Program-made: the position numbers and the translations under genes
Part shown: one piece after another, positions 32,301 through 33,235 of the stretch
Layout: every line of letters begins with the position of its first letter
How positions within the stretch are numbered: position 1 is the first letter of the stretch
Notes under the pieces: model-generated
What the model was told of the DNA's origin: nothing
The model's input: only the letters and a program-made list of their open reading frames with translations
The model's database searches: none
DNA from: Verrucomicrobiota bacterium
GTDB lineage: Bacteria > Verrucomicrobiota > Verrucomicrobiia > Opitutales > UBA953
Length of the DNA stretch: 33,235 nt
Direction of reading: 5' to 3'
NCBI GenBank assembly: GCA_009917805.1
Contig: RGES01000001.1
Span: 1-33,235, forward strand

Positions 32301-33016
32301 GAGCGAGCGGCGACCTTGCCGGCCGGATCGGTGACCACCACCTCGCAGGTGACGTCGTCAGCCAGCGCCTGCGGATTGGCCAAGCGGACTTCGACGGAAA
32401 CCTCGCCCTTGGCATCCTTGACGGAGGCGGCGACGCCGACACGGGCGACCGAGATGGCCGGCACGTAGACCAGGCTGACATGACGATAGAGGCCGCCGTA
32501 ACGGTTGAAGTCGCTGAGGTCGGAAGGGATGCTCTCGGCGTCGCGCGAGTTATCGCAGAGGACCGCGACCGGCACCTCGCCCTTGAATTCCGGACGGGAG
32601 GACGCCTTGGCCGCCGCTTCGGTGATATCGACGGTCCACTCGTCGTAACCGCCGACGTGGGCGCCGACCTTCTGGGTATAGACGAAGACTTCCGATTTCT
32701 GGCCGGCACCGTCGAACTTCAGGAGCGTACGACCGTTCGGATACGGATTGGCGACCTTGAGCTTGGTACGGTACCAGCCCTGCCCTTGATAATAACGGAC
32801 GTCGGGATCGACGGAGTCGCGGCCGTTGAAGCAATGCGGCAAGGCGACGGGCGACCAGGTGACGTTGTCGCTGGCGGCATCGCCGCGCCAGACCTCCCAG
32901 GTGCTCCCCAAGGTGCCTTGGTAATATTCCCAGCCGGCGGACAGCCGCTGGACGTTCTCCGCCGCAGGGGACGCGAGGGCGAGCAGGACGAAGAAAAGAC
33001 GCGCAAACGTATTCAT
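29333..33016 (-). CDS. Exported GH2 glycosidase fused to an alginate-lyase-like domain
   Basis: The protein has 1227 residues. A signal peptide (MNTFARLFFVLLALASPAAE) precedes a GH2 architecture: an N-terminal jelly roll (about 25-190, WSPVALPHCFN, YGGLYRHVSLVY), an Ig-like domain (about 195-300) and a TIM barrel with acid/base E415 in LWGLGNEND and nucleophile E499 in FHAEWGGD, 84 residues apart. Beta-rich C-terminal GH2 domains follow (about 620-810). A Lys/Ala/Pro-rich linker (about 812-862) leads to a helical-barrel domain (about 865-1227) with YWWPDPTKPNGLPYIRRDGE, KNNHAVAFYLQLAVYADFIG (N1062, H1063) and ARTKPYGYSIFQLDN. This resembles PF05426 (alginate lyase) or PL38-type lyases. Likely activity: beta-galactosidase or beta-glucuronidase plus uronate lyase, acting on one polymer. 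Confidence 0.9.
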   Translation of the reverse strand: MNTFARLFFVLLALASPAAENVQRLSAGWEYYQGTLGSTWEVWRGDAASDNVTWSPVALPHCFNGRDSVDPDVRYYQGQGWYRTKLKVANPYPNGRTLLKFDGAGQKSEVFVYTQKVGAHVGGYDEWTVDITEAAAKASSRPEFKGEVPVAVLCDNSRDAESIPSDLSDFNRYGGLYRHVSLVYVPAISVARVGVAASVKDAKGEVSVEVRLANPQALADDVTCEVVVTDPAGKVAARSEGAAVSASQGIVTAKFSLANPSLWSPKSPQLYRATVTLRSKHGEQVVAESFGFRSFEWVEHGPFKLNGERLLLKGTHYHEDHAGVAAAVPDEVVRQTLVAIKDMGANFVRLGHYQQAPLVLKLCDELGLLVWEEIPWCRGGIGGDRYKQQCRDMLKSLIEQHGNHPSVILWGLGNENDWPGDFEKQDKDAIRAFMSELNDLAHKLDASRPTTIRRCDFCKDIVDVYSPSIWAGWYSGRYTEYAASAEKALKDTRHFFHAEWGGDSHARRFAEEPEKMIEKIAVGEGTAEKGKAYKKTGGKVRMSKDGDWSESYMVNLFDWHLKEQEKMPWLTGSAQWIFKDFATPLRPENPVPRVNQKGVVERDGTPKEGYYVFQSYWSDKPMVRLLGHEWPVRWGKPGEAKEIRVYSNCAEVELFADGKSLGAKKRDSQDFPAAGLRWNVVLKDGPNKLRAVAKSASGELADELTVGYQSKPWGKPAKLTLTELAQKDGVVTLEARMADAEGVPCLDCANIVRFGMVGEGQLLDNLGTSTGSRVVQMYNGRAQISAKVTGHKAVFSASSEGRRTQFLNVENKSVAEATPKADGAKPKADKPASKSKTKGKAKAEVAPAAAAASAVAGTPVSPKVVVDVAAIDRERILKAADKALAQAPVSITAFPAKLSEGGANDFYSNGDYWWPDPTKPNGLPYIRRDGETNPENFSQHRLVVKTLRDSVSALAAAYKITGDDKYVVKAAELLRVFFLDAKLRMNPNLNFAQAVPGVSPGRGIGVIDALHLIEVPAAVKAMERSPAFPAGMAKDLRAWFRELAEWMVTSKNGKEEAAAKNNHAVAFYLQLAVYADFIGDQEKLAACRNQYKEVFVGKQMGVDGGFPLELARTKPYGYSIFQLDNMVLLCQVLSTKEDNLWEFTLPDGRGIRKAVAFLYPFLADKSKWTLKPDVQAWEGWPARQPGLLFAGRQFGETAYLDLWKKLPSDPTDPEVQRNIGVTQPVLW

Positions 33017-33037
33017 GGCTAATTCCTTCGATTAGCC
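33017..33037 (-). promoter_or_regulatory. Hairpin with ribosome binding site in the loop, before the GH2 start codon
   Basis: On the minus strand the 7-base arms GGCTAAT and ATTAGCC are exact complements and flank the loop CGAAGGA; the ATG follows the second arm directly. GAAGGA is a good Shine-Dalgarno sequence 7 nt from the start. The same GGCTAAT arm could be a promoter -10 box, so hairpin and promoter are competing readings. Confidence 0.45.
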
Positions 33038-33059
33038 AGCATCCGCCATAGGCTTTCAA
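33031..33059 (-). promoter_or_regulatory. Candidate GH2 gene promoter
   Basis: On the minus strand TTGAAA (33059-33054), 17 nt, then GCTAAT (33036-33031). Unlike the esterase promoters it leaves 14 nt before the ATG, room for the GAAGGA ribosome site. If this is used, the first hairpin arm lies inside the promoter and is not transcribed. Confidence 0.4.
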
Positions 33060-33062
33060 TTA

Positions 33063-33078
33063 CAGATTACTTAATCTG
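33063..33078. repeat. Palindromic site upstream of the GH2 promoter
   Basis: CAGATTA and TAATCTG flank CT, giving a 16-bp near-perfect palindrome just upstream of the candidate -35 box. The position and AT-rich symmetry suit an activator or repressor operator; no T run supports a terminator for the preceding gene. Confidence 0.45.
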
Positions 33079-33102
33079 ACCTTAAGAAACGGAGCCGACA
33101 TC

Positions 33103-33235
33103 TCACTTTTCAGCAATACCCCAGACTTTCTCGACCACTTTGAGCATGCCGAGGTCCTTCGCACGCAGCTCGGCGCGGTCGAACGGCTCCATGTCGTTGC
33201 GATCGAAATAGGACTCGGTGCTCTCCGCGAAATAC
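33103..33235 (-). CDS. C-terminal fragment of an unidentified, possibly metallopeptidase-like, protein
   Basis: Only the last 44 codons lie in the window; the gene continues beyond the right edge. The translation is YFAESTESYFDRNDMEPF, then RAELRAKDLG and VVEKVWGIAEK before a TGA at 33105-33103. The EYFAE-like start with a following aromatic/acidic segment and the final E-x-VWG look like the C-terminal ends of secreted zincin-type proteins in PVC bacteria, in which this Glu would sit near the metal site. This resemblance is from memory and weak. The gene is on the same strand as the GH2 gene, 86 nt upstream. Confidence 0.55.
   Translation of the reverse strand, partial: YFAESTESYFDRNDMEPFDRAELRAKDLGMLKVVEKVWGIAEK

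Noticed and set aside
29270..33022. A 1250-codon open frame on the + strand opposite the GH2 fusion
   Set aside because: It mirrors the third-position G/C bias of the real gene; its translation is a Gly/Arg/Asp/Val-rich sequence with no domain, while the minus strand gives clear GH2 motifs.
1..33235. CRISPR arrays, insertion sequences, rRNA genes
   Set aside because: No regularly spaced repeats, transposase genes with flanking inverted repeats, or rRNA sequence were seen.

Overview
The window is GC-rich and almost wall to wall genes, with tight overlaps and almost no classical Shine-Dalgarno sites. A Gram-negative envelope is implied by LpxI (lipid A synthesis). Many secreted SGNH and sialate esterases, a secreted alpha/beta hydrolase next to a Tat-type Gfo/Idh/MocA gene, a GH2 and alginate-lyase-like enzyme and GYF_2 membrane proteins suggest a polysaccharide-degrading member of the PVC superphylum. 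Verrucomicrobiota, perhaps Opitutae, is most likely. That placement is inference from gene content; no 16S gene is present.

Region 1 (2-7299, +) is a compact four-gene cassette with junctions of 1-4 nt: a zinc-ribbon TRAFAC-type GTPase cut at its 5' end, a membrane protein with a GAP1-N2-like N-terminal domain, a 982-residue membrane protein I cannot assign, and a GYF_2 membrane protein. It resembles the GTPase plus GTPase-associated-protein modules predicted by comparative genomics to act in NTP-dependent conflict (defence) systems. It is the best candidate here for an undescribed system. A tRNA-Met(CAT) follows.

Region 2 (7454-15820) is housekeeping: nadD-rsfS (-), divergent lpxI with a Tat-exported metallophosphoesterase (+), a small membrane protein (-), panB-gpsA-SET (+), a TPR protein, and a divergent purA-like gene broken by a one-base frameshift in a G run. 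Region 3 (15823-20704) holds MgtE, an orphan 112-residue protein, an HDAC-like deacetylase, a divergent bacterial-type PARG, and a GYF_2 protein with a PH/GRAM-like C-terminus.

Region 4 (20709-33016) is dominated by exported hydrolases: three SGNH-type proteins, a sialate O-acetylesterase, a large alpha/beta hydrolase, and a 1227-residue GH2 plus alginate-lyase-like fusion. It also has a glutamine amidotransferase, a small exported protein with a duplicated helical domain, and a Gfo/Idh/MocA pseudogene that lost its middle. Together these fit removal of acyl decorations and cleavage of uronate-containing glycans. A partial gene runs off the right edge.

Two cross-cutting signals stand out. 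First, a TTG-type -35 box lies exactly 34-36 nt upstream of the chosen start codon of eight genes, as expected if many mRNAs here are leaderless. Second, two esterase promoters are conspicuously similar to each other and share a TGCTGGC element with the GH2 leader.
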